The notes beneath the pieces were generated by a model, which saw only the letters and a program-made list of their open reading frames with translations, had not been told where the DNA came from and made no database searches. DNA of 64,000 bases from Streptococcus mitis (GTDB lineage: Bacteria; Bacillota; Bacilli; Lactobacillales; Streptococcaceae): the NCBI RefSeq assembly GCF_002096845.1, contig NZ_NCVK01000058.1, forward strand, positions 62,001 through 126,000. Reading direction: 5' to 3'. The translations under genes were made by a program, and so were the position numbers. Numbering within the stretch: the first letter of the stretch is position 1; every line of letters starts with the position of its first letter. Positions 20,516-30,436 of the stretch are shown piece after piece.

Positions 20516-20538
20516 GCAATGGTAAAAGGAAGCAAGTC

Positions 20539-21042
20539 ATGACAAATCACATTGTATTATTTGAACCACAAATTCCACAAAATACAGGCAATATCGCGCG
20601 TACTTGCGCTGCAACCAATTCTCCCCTCCACATCATCAAGCCAATGGGCTTTCCTATTGATGACCGCAAGATGAAGAGAGCTGGATTGGATTATTGGGAT
20701 AAGCTAGAGATTTATTTTTACGAGAGTTTGGAGGATTTCATGTCTCAGATGCAGGGCAAACTCTATCTGATCTCAAAATTTGCTGAGAAAGTGTATTCTG
20801 ATGTGGATTTATCGACTAACGAAGACCATTATTTTCTATTTGGACGTGAAGACAAGGGCTTGCCTGAGGACTTTATGCGAGAACATCCTGAGAAAGCTCT
20901 CCGTATTCCCATGAATGATGAACATGTCCGCAGTCTCAATGTGTCTAATACCGTCTGCATGATTGTCTACGAAGCCCTCCGCCAGCAGAACTTTGCAGGT
21001 CTTGAGCTCGTTCATACCTATGAAGTGGATAAATTGAAATAA
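20539..21042 (+). CDS. trmL: tRNA (cytidine/uridine-2'-O-)-methyltransferase, TrmL
   Basis: A 167-residue SPOUT-class methyltransferase that methylates the wobble-base ribose of certain leucine tRNAs in the family's studied members. Motif 1 is [19 protein letters not shown] at the start. Motif 2 is [14 protein letters not shown]. Motif 3 is [20 protein letters not shown], which makes the deep trefoil knot and SAM pocket. The ATG at 20539 after AAAAGGAAGC gives the usual length, and a frame from 20500 is rejected because it runs into the T-run of the upstream terminator. A terminator follows that also overlaps the ribU promoter. Confidence 0.92.
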   Translation: MTNHIVLFEPQIPQNTGNIARTCAATNSPLHIIKPMGFPIDDRKMKRAGLDYWDKLEIYFYESLEDFMSQMQGKLYLISKFAEKVYSDVDLSTNEDHYFLFGREDKGLPEDFMREHPEKALRIPMNDEHVRSLNVSNTVCMIVYEALRQQNFAGLELVHTYEVDKLK

Positions 21043-21063
21043 AAAATGAAAATGAAAATGAAC

Positions 21064-21099
21064 AAAATGCTTGCGCTTGCAAGCGTTTTTTGTTATGAT
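21064..21099 (+). terminator. trmL terminator overlapping the ribU promoter
   Basis: GCTTGC (21069-21074) pairs with GCAAGC (21079-21084), flanked by AAAA and TTTTTT. Within it TTGCGC (21071-21076) and TATGAT (21094-21099), 17 bases apart, look like the promoter for the FMN riboswitch transcript. Confidence 0.65.
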
Positions 21100-21106
21100 A
21101 AAAGAG

Positions 21107-21340
21107 TCTTCAGGGCAGGGTGTGATTCCCGACCGGCGGTGACTTTAACTAGGAAATGATCTTTTCCTTTTATACTTTGTTGACAAGCTTTGCCTAACCA
21201 GAAGTTATGCCTACAGCTTGTCGCCTAGTCTAAAAGAAAAATCTCTATTTCCTTCTCTTTAAAGAAGTCCGCGAGCGCAAGCTGATGTGGTGAGATTCCA
21301 CAACCGACAGTATAGTCTGGATGGGAGAAGACGAAAGAAT
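21107..21340 (+). promoter_or_regulatory. FMN riboswitch (RFN element) of ribU
   Basis: The conserved RFN blocks are present: CAGGGCAGGGTGTGATTCCC with GACCGGCGGTGA (21109-21142), and further on AGTCCGCGAGC (21266-21276), then GATGTGGTGAGATTCCACAACCGACAGTATAGTCTGGATGGGAGAAG pieces to about 21332. A long variable arm (21150-21260) separates the halves. On binding FMN it should turn off the riboflavin transporter gene downstream. Confidence 0.94.
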
Positions 21341-21499
21341 AGCTTTGTCTGTTCTGATAGATTTATAGCCGAATTGTAACCGCTTGCTTGAATTTCCTTA
21401 ATAGAGTGAGGGGGAGCTTTTGGGATATAAAAAGTGAGAATAGATAGAGGAATCCTTTCTAACTTCTTCTGATTTTATAGAAAATTGGAGGAACCTGTT

Positions 21500-22063
21500 A
21501 TGACAAACACACGTCGACTTTCGACCATTGCGATTCTATCAGCCATTTCATTTGTACTGATGTACTTTGACTTTCCGCTTTTGCCAGCGGCATCCTTCCT
21601 CAAGATCGAATTTAGTATCTTGCCAGTCCTTGTGGGCTTAGTGGTCATGGATTTGCCTGCTGCTCTAGGAGTTCTCTTGCTTCGCTCACTCTTGAAATTG
21701 CTTCTTAACAGCCAGGGAGTGAATACTTACATTGGTTTGCCAATGAATATCGTAGCTTTGGGAGTTTTTGTCATCGTATTTGCTTTGGTTTGGAAAAAGG
21801 AACGGACAACCCTTCGTTTCCTACTAGGCTCTCTAGCTGGGACTATTGGTTTAACCGTGGCTATGTTGGTTCTCAACTATGTTTATGCTGTTCCTTTGTA
21901 CGCTAAGTTTGCTAACTTTGATATTGGAAAAATTTTGGGACTTTCCAACTACCTAATGACTATGGTATTACCTTTTAACTTGATTGAAGGTGTAATCTTT
22001 TCCGTTTCATTCTGGTTGTTGTATGTTCTCTTGAAACCAACCTTAAAACATTATGAGAGATAA
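21500..22063 (+). CDS. ribU: Riboflavin ECF transporter S component
   Basis: A 187-residue membrane protein with about six hydrophobic segments, binding riboflavin at the outer face for import by a shared ECF energising module, which is not encoded next to it. The N-terminal TRRLSTIAILSAISFVLMYF and the following FPLLPAASFLKIEFS are typical of RibU. Control by the FMN riboswitch upstream supports the substrate. The ATG at 21500 follows TTGGAGGA (21485-21492); a TTG at 21485 is part of that ribosome site and is rejected. The stop overlaps the start of the PAP2 gene by 11 bases. Confidence 0.93.
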   Translation: MTNTRRLSTIAILSAISFVLMYFDFPLLPAASFLKIEFSILPVLVGLVVMDLPAALGVLLLRSLLKLLLNSQGVNTYIGLPMNIVALGVFVIVFALVWKKERTTLRFLLGSLAGTIGLTVAMLVLNYVYAVPLYAKFANFDIGKILGLSNYLMTMVLPFNLIEGVIFSVSFWLLYVLLKPTLKHYER

Positions 22064-22703
22064 ACAAACATTTTTAATGAAGGGCAGTTTTGCCCTTTTA
22101 CTTTTCGTTATTCTTGGCTACATGGTCAAATTTTACCCTGAAACGCTGGTCGGTTTTGACCAACCGATACAGACTGTCGTTCGAGGAGACTTGCCAGATT
22201 ACTTGACTATTCTTTTCCGAGCCATCACACGCTTGATTGATATTCCAGTGATTATCACTTGGGTTGTCATTACAGCTTTTGTCTTTTATCGTAAGCGGTG
22301 GAAGATAGAAAGTTTCTTCATGCTGGGAAATCTGACTTTGGCAGGTCTTTTAATTGTGACCTTTAAAAATATCTACCAGCGCCCGAGACCAGCTATTTTA
22401 CACTTGGTTGAGGAGAAGGGATTTTCCTTTCCAAGCGGCCATTCTCTGGCTGTAACCTTGATGGTTGGCTCTCTGATTGTCATTCTCAGTCAACGGATGA
22501 AAAATCCAGTCTGGAGAAAAATCGTGCAAATCGTGCTAGCTCTCTACCTAGTCAGTGTGCTGGTATCAAGGGTCTATCTGGGAGTTCACTATCCATCAGA
22601 CGTTCTTGCCAGTTTCTGTGTGGGTTTGGGAGTCTTGTTTATCGAATTTCCCTTTTATGATAAGCTCCGCTTCCAATGGCGTTTTAAAGGCAAGCAGAAG
22701 TGA
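22053..22703 (+). CDS. PAP2 family phosphatase (membrane)
   Basis: A 216-residue membrane protein of the PAP2 phosphatidic-acid phosphatase superfamily. The three active-site motifs are KNIYQRPRP (K-x6-R-P form), FPSGHSLA (P-S-G-H) and SRVYLGVHYPSDV (S-R-x5-H-x3-D). Five to six membrane helices are visible. Such enzymes dephosphorylate lipid phosphates, including undecaprenyl diphosphate. It overlaps ribU by 11 bases and so shares FMN-riboswitch control, and it might instead act on a phosphorylated flavin or lipid. This pairing is inference only. Confidence 0.88.
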   Translation: MRDKQTFLMKGSFALLLFVILGYMVKFYPETLVGFDQPIQTVVRGDLPDYLTILFRAITRLIDIPVIITWVVITAFVFYRKRWKIESFFMLGNLTLAGLLIVTFKNIYQRPRPAILHLVEEKGFSFPSGHSLAVTLMVGSLIVILSQRMKNPVWRKIVQIVLALYLVSVLVSRVYLGVHYPSDVLASFCVGLGVLFIEFPFYDKLRFQWRFKGKQK

Positions 22704-22730
22704 GTATCAAATTCCTTTGAGGAGAAAGAA

Positions 22731-23150
22731 ATGAAAGTCAATATAGCAGATCTTCATCCGACTCAACTATACTTATCAGAAAAGAAGTTGCAAGATATTC
22801 AGATGCTTTACCAGTCGGCAGAAACAATCCAAGTCGATCCAATCAGTATTCTTGCATTTGGAGATTGCTTGTTGATTACAGATGGGCATCACAGGGCTTA
22901 TCAGGCTTTATTGGCAGGTAGGGATACGATTTCTGCTGAGTGGGATAGAGATGGTGGTGATGAACTATATCATCTCTATGCGCAAGCCTGCGAAGAAAGA
23001 AAAATTTACTCTGTTCTGGATTTAAAAAATCATATCTTAGCTAAAGATGAGTATGAAGCAAAATGGTATAACTGGTGTGATGGTTTTAATCAAGCAGCAA
23101 CTCTTTTGTTGAAAAGGAAAGCAGATGAAACAGACCCTACAAATAGATAA
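22731..23150 (+). CDS. ParB-like domain protein of unknown role
   Basis: A 139-residue soluble protein. The N-terminal half, MKVNIADLHPTQLYLSEKKL followed by IQVDPISILAFGDCLLITDGHHRAYQALLAG, matches the ParB/Srx fold (V-x-I-x-x-L-x-P-x-Q..., with D-G-H-H-R replacing the usual G-x-x-R-x motif). It lacks the helix-turn-helix of chromosome-partition ParB proteins. ATG 22731 follows TTTGAGGAGAAAG. It overlaps the next acetyltransferase gene by 26 bases. Function is unknown. Confidence 0.75.
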   Translation: MKVNIADLHPTQLYLSEKKLQDIQMLYQSAETIQVDPISILAFGDCLLITDGHHRAYQALLAGRDTISAEWDRDGGDELYHLYAQACEERKIYSVLDLKNHILAKDEYEAKWYNWCDGFNQAATLLLKRKADETDPTNR

Positions 23151-23604
23151 TGCACTGCGTCTTGTTCCTTATTATAAGGTCAATCATTGTGAAGAAGCTT
23201 TTGCTTGGTATCAGGATGTGAACTTGGTTCACCTCGTAGATGGTGTGAAGAGACCTTATAGTCAAGAAACTTTGGAAGCTATGTATTCTCATTTGGATCA
23301 GCATGGTGAACTTTTTTGGATTGAAGTCAAGGAGAAGGGAGAATGGTTTCCAATTGGGGATGTTACACTATCTCAGGGTAATCTCCCCATTGTGATTGGG
23401 AATCCCGCTTACCAACATCGAGGGCTTGGGAAAAAGATTCTAAGTACTTTGATTGAATTGGCTCGAGTAAAAGGATGGAAAGAATTGAGAGTCAAGGAAA
23501 TCTACACCTACAATCATGCTTCTAGGAGGTGTTTCAAGTCGCTTGGATTTGTGGAAGATGGAGCAACGGAAAAAGGAACGAGTTTTATACTGAAATTAGT
23601 CTAA
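23125..23604 (+). CDS. GNAT family N-acetyltransferase
   Basis: A 159-residue acetyltransferase. The acetyl-CoA loop is YQHRGLGKKILSTLIELARVKGW (R-G-L-G-K form), and a later NHASRRCFKSLGFVEDG stretch forms the C-terminal strand region. Its start lies inside the ParB-like gene after GAAAAGGAAAG, so the two are coupled. The acceptor substrate is unknown. After it come the T-box leader and pheS. Confidence 0.85.
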   Translation: MKQTLQIDNALRLVPYYKVNHCEEAFAWYQDVNLVHLVDGVKRPYSQETLEAMYSHLDQHGELFWIEVKEKGEWFPIGDVTLSQGNLPIVIGNPAYQHRGLGKKILSTLIELARVKGWKELRVKEIYTYNHASRRCFKSLGFVEDGATEKGTSFILKLV

Positions 23605-23639
23605 TCTAACTTGTTTTTTAACTAAAAATCTGATAAACT

Positions 23640-23835
23640 ATGTAGTAATTGAATAGAAATCCGCAAGACTAGTAACTCAAGGGAAGTATATCAGGGAGGA
23701 GAGCCGCGACTGCAAGCTCTCTATATGAAAGCTGGGTGAATTCACTTGCGCATGGATTTAGAAATGAAGGTCTGACTTGTCAGATGAAAACGGATGGTAC
23801 CGCGTGTCAACGCTCCGAGTGGAGTTTTTGGCATG
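23640..23835 (+). promoter_or_regulatory. T-box leader of the phenylalanyl-tRNA synthetase operon
   Basis: Features in order are an AGTAA box (23671-23675) and a stem I region with GGGAGGAGAGCC. A TTC (23741-23743) in a GTGAATTCAC context could be the phenylalanine specifier. The T-box sequence GGATGGTACCGCG lies at 23792-23804. The terminator CTCC-GAGT-GGAG with TTTTTGG lies at 23813-23832. Uncharged tRNA-Phe would favour the antiterminator and let pheS-pheT be transcribed. Confidence 0.92.
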
Positions 23836-23874
23836 TGGTTTTCTTTTTATCTACGAGCGACTGATGGAGGAATT

Positions 23875-24921
23875 ATGTCAACTATTGAAGAACAATTAAA
23901 AGCGCTTCGTGAAGAAACGCTGGCTAGCTTGAAGCAGATTACTGCTGAAAATGAAAAAGAGATGCAAGATTTGCGTGTCTCAGTCCTTGGGAAAAAGGGT
24001 TCGCTTACTGAAATCCTCAAAGGGATGAAAGATGTCTCTGCTGAGATGCGTCCAATCATTGGGAAACACGTCAATGAAGCTCGTGATGTCTTGACAGCTG
24101 CTTTTGAAGAAACAGCTAAGCTCTTGGAAGAAAAGAAAGTCGCAGCTCAACTGGCTAGCGAGAGTATCGATGTAACCCTTCCAGGTCGTCCAGTTGCGAC
24201 TGGTCACCGTCACGTTTTGACACAAACCAGTGAAGAAATCGAAGATATTTTCATTGGAATGGGTTACCAAGTCGTGGATGGTTTTGAAGTGGAGCAAGAC
24301 TACTATAACTTTGAACGTATGAACCTTCCAAAAGACCACCCAGCTCGTGATATGCAGGACACCTTCTATATCACAGAAGAAATCTTACTCCGTACTCACA
24401 CGTCTCCAGTTCAAGCGCGTGCTATGGATGCCCATGATTTTTCAAAAGGTCCTTTGAAGATGATTTCGCCAGGGCGTGTCTTCCGTCGTGACACAGACGA
24501 TGCGACCCACAGTCACCAGTTCCACCAAATTGAAGGCTTGGTTGTTGGGAAAAATATCTCTATGGCAGATCTTCAAGGAACCCTTCAGTTGATTGTGCAA
24601 AAAATGTTCGGTGAAGAGCGTCAGATCCGTCTGCGCCCCTCTTACTTCCCATTCACAGAGCCATCTGTTGAGGTGGATGTTTCTTGCTTCAAGTGTGGTG
24701 GAGAAGGCTGTAACGTATGTAAGAAAACAGGTTGGATCGAAATTATGGGGGCCGGTATGGTTCACCCACGTGTCCTTGAAATGAGTGGTATCGATGCGAC
24801 TGTTTACTCCGGATTTGCCTTTGGTCTTGGACAAGAGCGTGTAGCTATGCTCCGTTACGGAATCAATGATATCCGTGGATTCTACCAAGGAGATGTCCGC
24901 TTCTCAGAACAGTTTAAATAA
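23875..24921 (+). CDS. pheS: Phenylalanine--tRNA ligase alpha subunit
   Basis: A 348-residue catalytic subunit of the class II enzyme that charges tRNA-Phe, working as an alpha2-beta2 tetramer with PheT. There is an N-terminal coiled coil (residues about 1-90). Class II motif 2 is in [22 protein letters not shown], motif 3 in [19 protein letters not shown], and a cysteine-rich insert reads [16 protein letters not shown]. The ATG at 23875 follows ATGGAGGAATT; an in-frame ATG at 23794 lies inside the T-box sequence and is rejected. It ends one base into the next gene. Confidence 0.97.
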   Translation: MSTIEEQLKALREETLASLKQITAENEKEMQDLRVSVLGKKGSLTEILKGMKDVSAEMRPIIGKHVNEARDVLTAAFEETAKLLEEKKVAAQLASESIDVTLPGRPVATGHRHVLTQTSEEIEDIFIGMGYQVVDGFEVEQDYYNFERMNLPKDHPARDMQDTFYITEEILLRTHTSPVQARAMDAHDFSKGPLKMISPGRVFRRDTDDATHSHQFHQIEGLVVGKNISMADLQGTLQLIVQKMFGEERQIRLRPSYFPFTEPSVEVDVSCFKCGGEGCNVCKKTGWIEIMGAGMVHPRVLEMSGIDATVYSGFAFGLGQERVAMLRYGINDIRGFYQGDVRFSEQFK

Positions 24922-25430
24922 TGATCAGAAAAGTAGAAAAGGCAGATGTTGAGGTGTTGGCTAAAATAGCCAAACAAACCTTTCGTGAAACATTTGCTCA
25001 TGATAATACGGAAGAGCAGTTACAGGAATACTTTGAAGAGGCTTATAGTCTGAGAGTTTTGTCAACTGAGTTGGAAAATCCAGAATCCGAAACCTATTTC
25101 ATTATGCATGAAGAGGAGATAGCTGGTTTTCTCAAAGTCAACTGGGGAAGTGCTCAGACTGAGAGAGAATTAGAGGATGCTTTTGAAATTCAACGCCTCT
25201 ATGTGCTAGAAAAATTCCAAGGATTTGGATTCGGTAAGCAACTGTTTGAATTTGCTCTTGAACTTGCTACAAAAAATAGTTTTTCCTGGGCTTGGTTAGG
25301 TGTTTGGGAGCATAATACAAAAGCTCAAGCGTTTTATAATCGATATGGTTTTGAAAAATTTAACCAACATCATTTTATGGTTGGTCAAAAAGTAGATACG
25401 GATTGGTTACTGAGAAAGAAATTAAGGTAA
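24921..25430 (+). CDS. GNAT family N-acetyltransferase between pheS and pheT
   Basis: A 169-residue acetyltransferase with the acetyl-CoA loop FQGFGFGKQLFEFALELA and the C-terminal NTKAQAFYNRYGFEKF. Its ATG overlaps the pheS stop by one base (TAATG), so it is transcribed from the T-box promoter and coupled to pheS. As I recall, pneumococci have the same arrangement. Its acceptor is unknown. Being inside the operon does not prove a tRNA-related role. Confidence 0.88.
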   Translation: MIRKVEKADVEVLAKIAKQTFRETFAHDNTEEQLQEYFEEAYSLRVLSTELENPESETYFIMHEEEIAGFLKVNWGSAQTERELEDAFEIQRLYVLEKFQGFGFGKQLFEFALELATKNSFSWAWLGVWEHNTKAQAFYNRYGFEKFNQHHFMVGQKVDTDWLLRKKLR

Positions 25431-25506
25431 GAAGAGGATTCTTCTATTGAAATGATAGGAAAGGAAAAGAACTAGAGTGACAACTGTCATTCTGGAAAAC
25501 TAAATT

Positions 25507-27912
25507 ATGCTTGTATCTTATAAATGGTTAAAAGAATTGGTGGACATTGATGTGCCATCACAAGAGTTGGCTGAAAAAATGTCAACTACAGGGATCGAGG
25601 TAGAAGGTGTCGAATCACCAGCTGCTGGTCTCTCAAAAATTGTCGTCGGTGAGGTCTTGTCTTGTGAAGATGTTCCAGAAACTCACTTGCATGTCTGTCA
25701 GGTTAACGTTGGCGAAGAAGAACCCCGTCAAATCGTCTGTGGTGCACCGAATGTGCGTGCTGGTATCAAGGTTATGGTGGCTCTTCCAGGAGCTCGCATC
25801 GCTGACAATTACAAGATCAAAAAAGGGAAAATCCGTGGCTTAGAGTCACTTGGAATGATCTGTTCGCTTGGTGAATTGGGGATTTCTGATTCAGTTGTAC
25901 CGAAGGAATTCGCAGATGGCATTCAAATCTTGCCTGAAGAAGCTGTTCCAGGTGAGGAAGTCTTCTCATATCTAGACTTGGATGATGAAATTATCGAACT
26001 TTCAATTACCCCTAACCGTGCGGACGCTCTTTCTATGCGTGGGGTGGCTCACGAAGTGGCAGCTATCTATGACAAGGCGGTCAACTTTAAAGAATTTACT
26101 CTTTCAGAAACTGACCAAGCTGCAGCAGATGCTCTTTCTGTGGGCATTGAGACAGACAAGGCACCTTACTATGCAGCTCGTATTTTGGACAATGTGACTA
26201 TTGCACCAAGTCCACAATGGTTGCAAAACCTTCTCATGAACGAAGGAATCCGTCCAATCAATAACGTAGTGGACGTGACCAACTACATCTTGCTCTACTT
26301 TGGTCAACCTATGCATGCCTTTGACTTGGACACCTTTGAAGGGAGTGACATCCGTGTACGTGAAGCGCGTGCTGGTGAAAAATTGGTGACTTTAGATGGT
26401 GAAGAACGTGACTTAGAGGTGAATGACTTAGTTATCACTGTCGCTGACAAGCCAGTAGCCCTTGCCGGTGTTATGGGTGGTCAAGCAACAGAAATCTCTG
26501 AAAAATCTAGTCGTGTCGTCCTTGAAGCTGCAGTCTTCAACGGAAAATCAATCCGCAAGACTAGCGGTCGTCTTAACCTTCGTTCTGAGTCCTCTTCTCG
26601 CTTTGAAAAAGGGATCAATGTGGCAACTGTTAACGAAGCTCTTGATGCGGCAGCTAGCATGATTGCTGATCTTGCAGGTGCGACGGTGCGTAAGGGCATC
26701 GTTTCAGCAGGCCAGCTTAATACTTCAGATGTGGAAGTTTCTTCAACTCTTGCTGATGTTAACCGTGTCCTTGGTACAGAACTTTCTTACGCGGATGTAG
26801 AAGACGTCTTCCGTCGTCTTGGCTTTGGTCTTTCTGGAAATGCAGACAGTTTTACAGTCAGCGTCCCACGCCGTCTCTGGGATATCACTATCGAGGCAGA
26901 CCTCTTTGAAGAAATCGCTCGTATCTATGGATATGACCGCTTGCCAACCAGCCTTCCAAAAGACGATGGTACAGCTGGTGAATTGACTGCGACACAAAAA
27001 CTTCGCCGTCAAGTTCGTACCATCGCTGAAGGGGCAGGTTTGACAGAAATCATCACCTACGCTCTAACAACTCCTGAAAAAGCAGTTGAGTTTACGGCTC
27101 AACCAAGTAACCTTACTGAACTCATGTGGCCAATGACCGTGGATCGTTCTGTCCTCCGTCAAAATATGATTTCTGGTATCCTTGATACGGTGGCTTATAA
27201 CGTAGCTCGTAAGAATAAAAACTTGGCCCTTTACGAGATTGGAAAAGTTTTTGAACAAACAGGTAATCCAAAAGAAGAACTTCCAAATGAGATTAATAGC
27301 TTTGCCTTTGCCTTGACAGGCTTGGTTGCTGAAAAAGATTTCCAAACAGCAGCAGTTCCAGTTGATTTCTTCTATGCTAAGGGAATCCTTGAAGCCCTAT
27401 TTACTCGCTTGGGACTAGAAGTGACCTATACAGCTACGGCTGAGATTGCAAGCCTCCACCCAGGTCGTACAGCTATGATTTCACTCGGTGACCAAGTTCT
27501 TGGTTTCCTTGGCCAAGTGCATCCAGTCACTGCTAAGGCTTACGATATTCCAGAAACGTATGTAGCTGAGCTCAACCTTTCAGCCATCGAAGCTGCCCTT
27601 CAACCTGCTGCTCCATTTGTAGAAATCACGAAATTCCCAGCAGTCAGCCGTGACGTTGCCCTTCTCCTCAAGGCAGAAGTGACTCACCAAGAAGTTATAG
27701 ATGCTATCCAAGCTGCCGGCGTGAAACGTTTGACAGATATCAAACTCTTTGACGTCTTCTCAGGCGAAAAATTGGGACTTGGTATGAAGTCAATGGCTTA
27801 TAGCTTGACCTTCCAAAATCCAGAAGACAGCTTAACGGACGAAGAAGTCGCACGCTATATGGAAAAAATCCAAGCTTCTCTCGAAGAAAAAGTGAATGCA
27901 GAAGTGCGTTAA
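25507..27912 (+). CDS. pheT: Phenylalanine--tRNA ligase beta subunit
   Basis: An 801-residue non-catalytic subunit with the expected domain order. First comes an OB-fold tRNA-binding domain (residues about 40-155, [20 protein letters not shown]). A B3/B4 editing domain follows (about 215-380, [13 protein letters not shown]), where misacylated Tyr-tRNA is hydrolysed. Then come a B5 domain (about 405-475), a catalytic-like core, and a C-terminal ferredoxin-fold anticodon-binding domain ending near residue 800 ([12 protein letters not shown]). The length is normal. It is 76 bases after the acetyltransferase gene and ends before a terminator. Confidence 0.97.
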   Translation: MLVSYKWLKELVDIDVPSQELAEKMSTTGIEVEGVESPAAGLSKIVVGEVLSCEDVPETHLHVCQVNVGEEEPRQIVCGAPNVRAGIKVMVALPGARIADNYKIKKGKIRGLESLGMICSLGELGISDSVVPKEFADGIQILPEEAVPGEEVFSYLDLDDEIIELSITPNRADALSMRGVAHEVAAIYDKAVNFKEFTLSETDQAAADALSVGIETDKAPYYAARILDNVTIAPSPQWLQNLLMNEGIRPINNVVDVTNYILLYFGQPMHAFDLDTFEGSDIRVREARAGEKLVTLDGEERDLEVNDLVITVADKPVALAGVMGGQATEISEKSSRVVLEAAVFNGKSIRKTSGRLNLRSESSSRFEKGINVATVNEALDAAASMIADLAGATVRKGIVSAGQLNTSDVEVSSTLADVNRVLGTELSYADVEDVFRRLGFGLSGNADSFTVSVPRRLWDITIEADLFEEIARIYGYDRLPTSLPKDDGTAGELTATQKLRRQVRTIAEGAGLTEIITYALTTPEKAVEFTAQPSNLTELMWPMTVDRSVLRQNMISGILDTVAYNVARKNKNLALYEIGKVFEQTGNPKEELPNEINSFAFALTGLVAEKDFQTAAVPVDFFYAKGILEALFTRLGLEVTYTATAEIASLHPGRTAMISLGDQVLGFLGQVHPVTAKAYDIPETYVAELNLSAIEAALQPAAPFVEITKFPAVSRDVALLLKAEVTHQEVIDAIQAAGVKRLTDIKLFDVFSGEKLGLGMKSMAYSLTFQNPEDSLTDEEVARYMEKIQASLEEKVNAEVR

Positions 27913-27920
27913 CTCATCAA

Positions 27921-27948
27921 TCCATCCTTCGGGGTGGATTTTTACTGT
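27921..27948 (+). terminator. Terminator of the pheS-pheT operon
   Basis: TCCATCC (27921-27927) pairs with GGGTGGA (one G-U pair), with a short TTCG-type loop followed by TTTTTA. Confidence 0.85.
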
Positions 27949-28148
27949 TCAAATAACAATTTAGGATCAAAAATGGACAGTTGAGGAGCAGAGAAGATAA
28001 ATTGAAGTTTGCTACTGTATAATGTACTCATAGCTCAAAGTATTCCAAGATTTTTTTACTAAAATGAGAATGATAAAAATGGACAGAAATCATTGTAAAG
28101 GCTATCAAAAAGGAGTATAATGAGTGCAAGACATTTCGGAGGTAAAAG

Positions 28149-29042
28149 ATGCTAGAAGTAAGAAGTCTAGAGAAAAGTTTTGGATCCAAGCAAGTTTTGT
28201 TTGGTATTGACTTTCAAGCGCGACCAGGTCGTATTTTGGGATTAGTCGGGAAAAACGGTGCTGGTAAAACAACGATTTTCCACAGTATTTTGAAATTTTT
28301 AGAATACCAGGGAGAAATCAGTCTAGATAATCAGGATATTCGTCAGGAAACGTACGCTCGGATTGGCTATTTGCCTGAGGAACGCAGCCTCATGCCTAAA
28401 TTGACAGTCCTTGAACAAGTTCGCTACTTGGCGACTCTAAAAGGTATGGATGCCAAGGAGGTCAAGGAAAAACTCCCTCAATGGATGAAGAAGTTGGAAG
28501 TGAAAGGAAAGCTGACAGATAAAATTAAGAGTCTGTCAAAAGGAAATCAGCAGAAGATTCAGCTCATTATTACTCTGATTCATGAGCCAGACTTGATTAT
28601 CCTGGATGAGCCTTTCAGTGGATTGGACCCGGTCAATACAGAATTGCTCAAGCAAGTCATTTTTCAAGAAAAAGAACGTGGGGCAACCATTATCTTTTCT
28701 GACCATGTCATGACCAATGTCGAGGAGCTTTGTGACGATATTCTCATGATCCGAGATGGCCGTGTGGTCTTGCATGGACCAGTTCAGGATGTCCGCAATC
28801 AATACGGGAAAACGCGTCTCTTTGTTTCAAGTGAACGAAGCAAGGAAGAATTGGAAAATCTTCCTCATGTCAAACAGGTGAGCTTGACTAAACAAGGCAG
28901 TTGGAAATTAATCTTAGAGGATGAGAGCGCTGGAAGGGAACTCTTCCCAATCTTGACTCAGGGTCAGTATATCGCAACCTTTGATCAACAAGCGCCAACA
29001 ATCGATGAAATCTTTAAACTAGAATCAGGGGTGGAAGTATGA
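28149..29042 (+). CDS. ABC-2 type exporter ATPase (NatA-like)
   Basis: A 297-residue ABC ATPase with Walker [15 protein letters not shown], signature LSKGNQQKIQLI (S-K-G-N-Q form common in this group), Walker B LIILDEPFSGLDPVN and switch histidine SDHVM. A C-terminal extension of about 80 residues is typical of NatA/CcmA-like exporters. ATG 28149 follows TCGGAGGTAAA. Its stop overlaps the start of the permease gene (ATGA), but the permease reading frame is broken, so the ATPase may lack its partner. Confidence 0.9.
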   Translation: MLEVRSLEKSFGSKQVLFGIDFQARPGRILGLVGKNGAGKTTIFHSILKFLEYQGEISLDNQDIRQETYARIGYLPEERSLMPKLTVLEQVRYLATLKGMDAKEVKEKLPQWMKKLEVKGKLTDKIKSLSKGNQQKIQLIITLIHEPDLIILDEPFSGLDPVNTELLKQVIFQEKERGATIIFSDHVMTNVEELCDDILMIRDGRVVLHGPVQDVRNQYGKTRLFVSSERSKEELENLPHVKQVSLTKQGSWKLILEDESAGRELFPILTQGQYIATFDQQAPTIDEIFKLESGVEV

Positions 29043-30221
29043 GAAATATGTGGGTTGTAATCAAGGAAACCTATCTTCGACATGTCAAATCGTGGAGTTT
29101 CTTCTTTATGGTGATTTCGCCGTTCCTCTTTTTAGCCTTATCTGTAGGAATTGGCTATCTCCAAGGGTCTTCTATGGCCAAGAATAGTAAGATAGCAGTA
29201 GTAACAACTGTGCCATCTGTGGAAGAAGGGCTCAAGGGTACCAATGGTACCAACTTTGATTATCAGGATGAAGCCAGTGCCCAGGCTGCTATCAAGGATG
29301 AGAAAATCAAGGGTTACCTAACCATTGACCAAGAGGACAGCGTCCTCAAGGCCGTCTATCGAGATTGCTATTAAGCTAGGAGTAACGAGCAAGTTAAATG
29401 AGCTTCAAGATCAACTCAATCGTTCGGCAGCCAATTTGTCACAAGAACAGGAAAAACGCTTGGAACAAACAGTTAACTTTACGGAGAAAATTGATGAATC
29501 CAAGGAAAACAAAAAAATTGTTCAAACCATTGCGGCCGCAGGGCTTGGTTTATTCCTTTATATGATTTTGATTACCTATGCTAGTGTCACGGCTCAGGAA
29601 GTTGCCAGTGAAAAAGGCACCAAAATTATGGAAGTCGTCTTTTCTAGCATAAGGGCTAGTCACTATTTCTATGCGCGGATGATGGCTCTGTTTCTGGTGA
29701 TTTTAACGCATATTGGGATTTATGTTGTAGGTGGTCTGGCAGCCATTCTGCTCTTTAAAGATTTGCCATTCTTGGCTCAGTCTGGTGTTTTAGATCACCT
29801 GGGAGATGCATTCTCACTGAATACATTGCTCTTTATTTTGATCAGTCTTTTTATGTACGTAGTTTTAGCAGCCTTCCTAGGATCTATGGTTTCTCGTCCT
29901 GAGGACTCAGGGAAAGCCTTGTCGCCTTTGATGATTTTGATTATGGGTGGTTTTTTTGGAGTGACAGCTCTAGGTGCAGCTGGTGACAATCTCATCTTGA
30001 AGATTGGTTCTTATATTCCCTTTATTTCGACCTTCTTTATGCCATTTAGAACCATTAATGGCTATGCAGGGGGAGCAGAAGCATGGATTTCACTTACTAT
30101 TACAGTGATTTTTGCAGTGGTAGCAACAGGATTTATCGGACGCATGTATGCTAGTCTAGTCCTTCAAACGGATGATTTAGGGATTTGGAAAACCTTTAGA
30201 CGTGCCTTATCTTATAAATAG
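29039..30221 (+). pseudogene. ABC-2 type permease (NatB-like), frameshifted
   Basis: The first frame (29039-29374) gives residues 1-111: a membrane helix (FFFMVISPFLFLALSVGIGY) and the start of the extracellular domain, ending in AVYRDCY and a stop. The remainder continues in another frame from about 29357, where EIAIKLGVTSKLNEL begins, to 30221. This part holds the C-terminal five or six helices and ITYASVTAQEVASEKGTKIMEV, a hallmark of NatB/ABC-2 permeases. Between TATC and GAGATTGC a segment of 2 modulo 3 bases (perhaps about 20) appears to be missing. A full protein of about 395 residues is thus split. Internal reinitiation is possible but unsupported. Confidence 0.88.
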
Positions 30222-30226
30222 AAGAG

Positions 30227-30248
30227 CCTCGCGAAAGCGAGGTTTTTT
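30227..30248 (+). terminator. Terminator after the NatAB-like genes
   Basis: CCTCGC-GAAA-GCGAGG hairpin with a stable GNRA-type loop, followed by TTTTTT. Confidence 0.92.
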
Positions 30249-30292
30249 AGAGATAAAAAGAGTGGAATTCAGAAAAATATTTTTCATATCTA

Positions 30293-30425
30293 TTGACTTT
30301 TAGGGGTGAAATTTGGTATTATAGTAGGCGGTATTGTTTACCCCATTTGAAAGGCCCCGGAACCTTCCAAATACTTTTCGATGGGAAGGAACACCCATCA
30401 CCGTAAACAAAAATCGAACTATATA
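30293..30425 (+). promoter_or_regulatory. Promoter and L13-type leader of rplM-rpsI
   Basis: TTGACT (30293-30298) and TATTAT (30317-30322), 18 bases apart, are followed by a structured leader. It contains GTTTACCCC (30336-30344), an AAGGCCCCGGAACCTT hairpin, GATGGGAAGGAACACCCATC and GTAAAC. The outer GTTTAC/GTAAAC arms enclose the rest. This arrangement fits the L13 leader, through which ribosomal protein L13 represses its own operon in Firmicutes. Confidence 0.75.
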
Positions 30426-30436
30426 TAGGAGAAATC

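Noticed and set aside
23794-23874. N-terminal extension of pheS
   Set aside because: It lies inside the T-box antiterminator and terminator; the start at 23875 has a proper ribosome site and gives the normal length.
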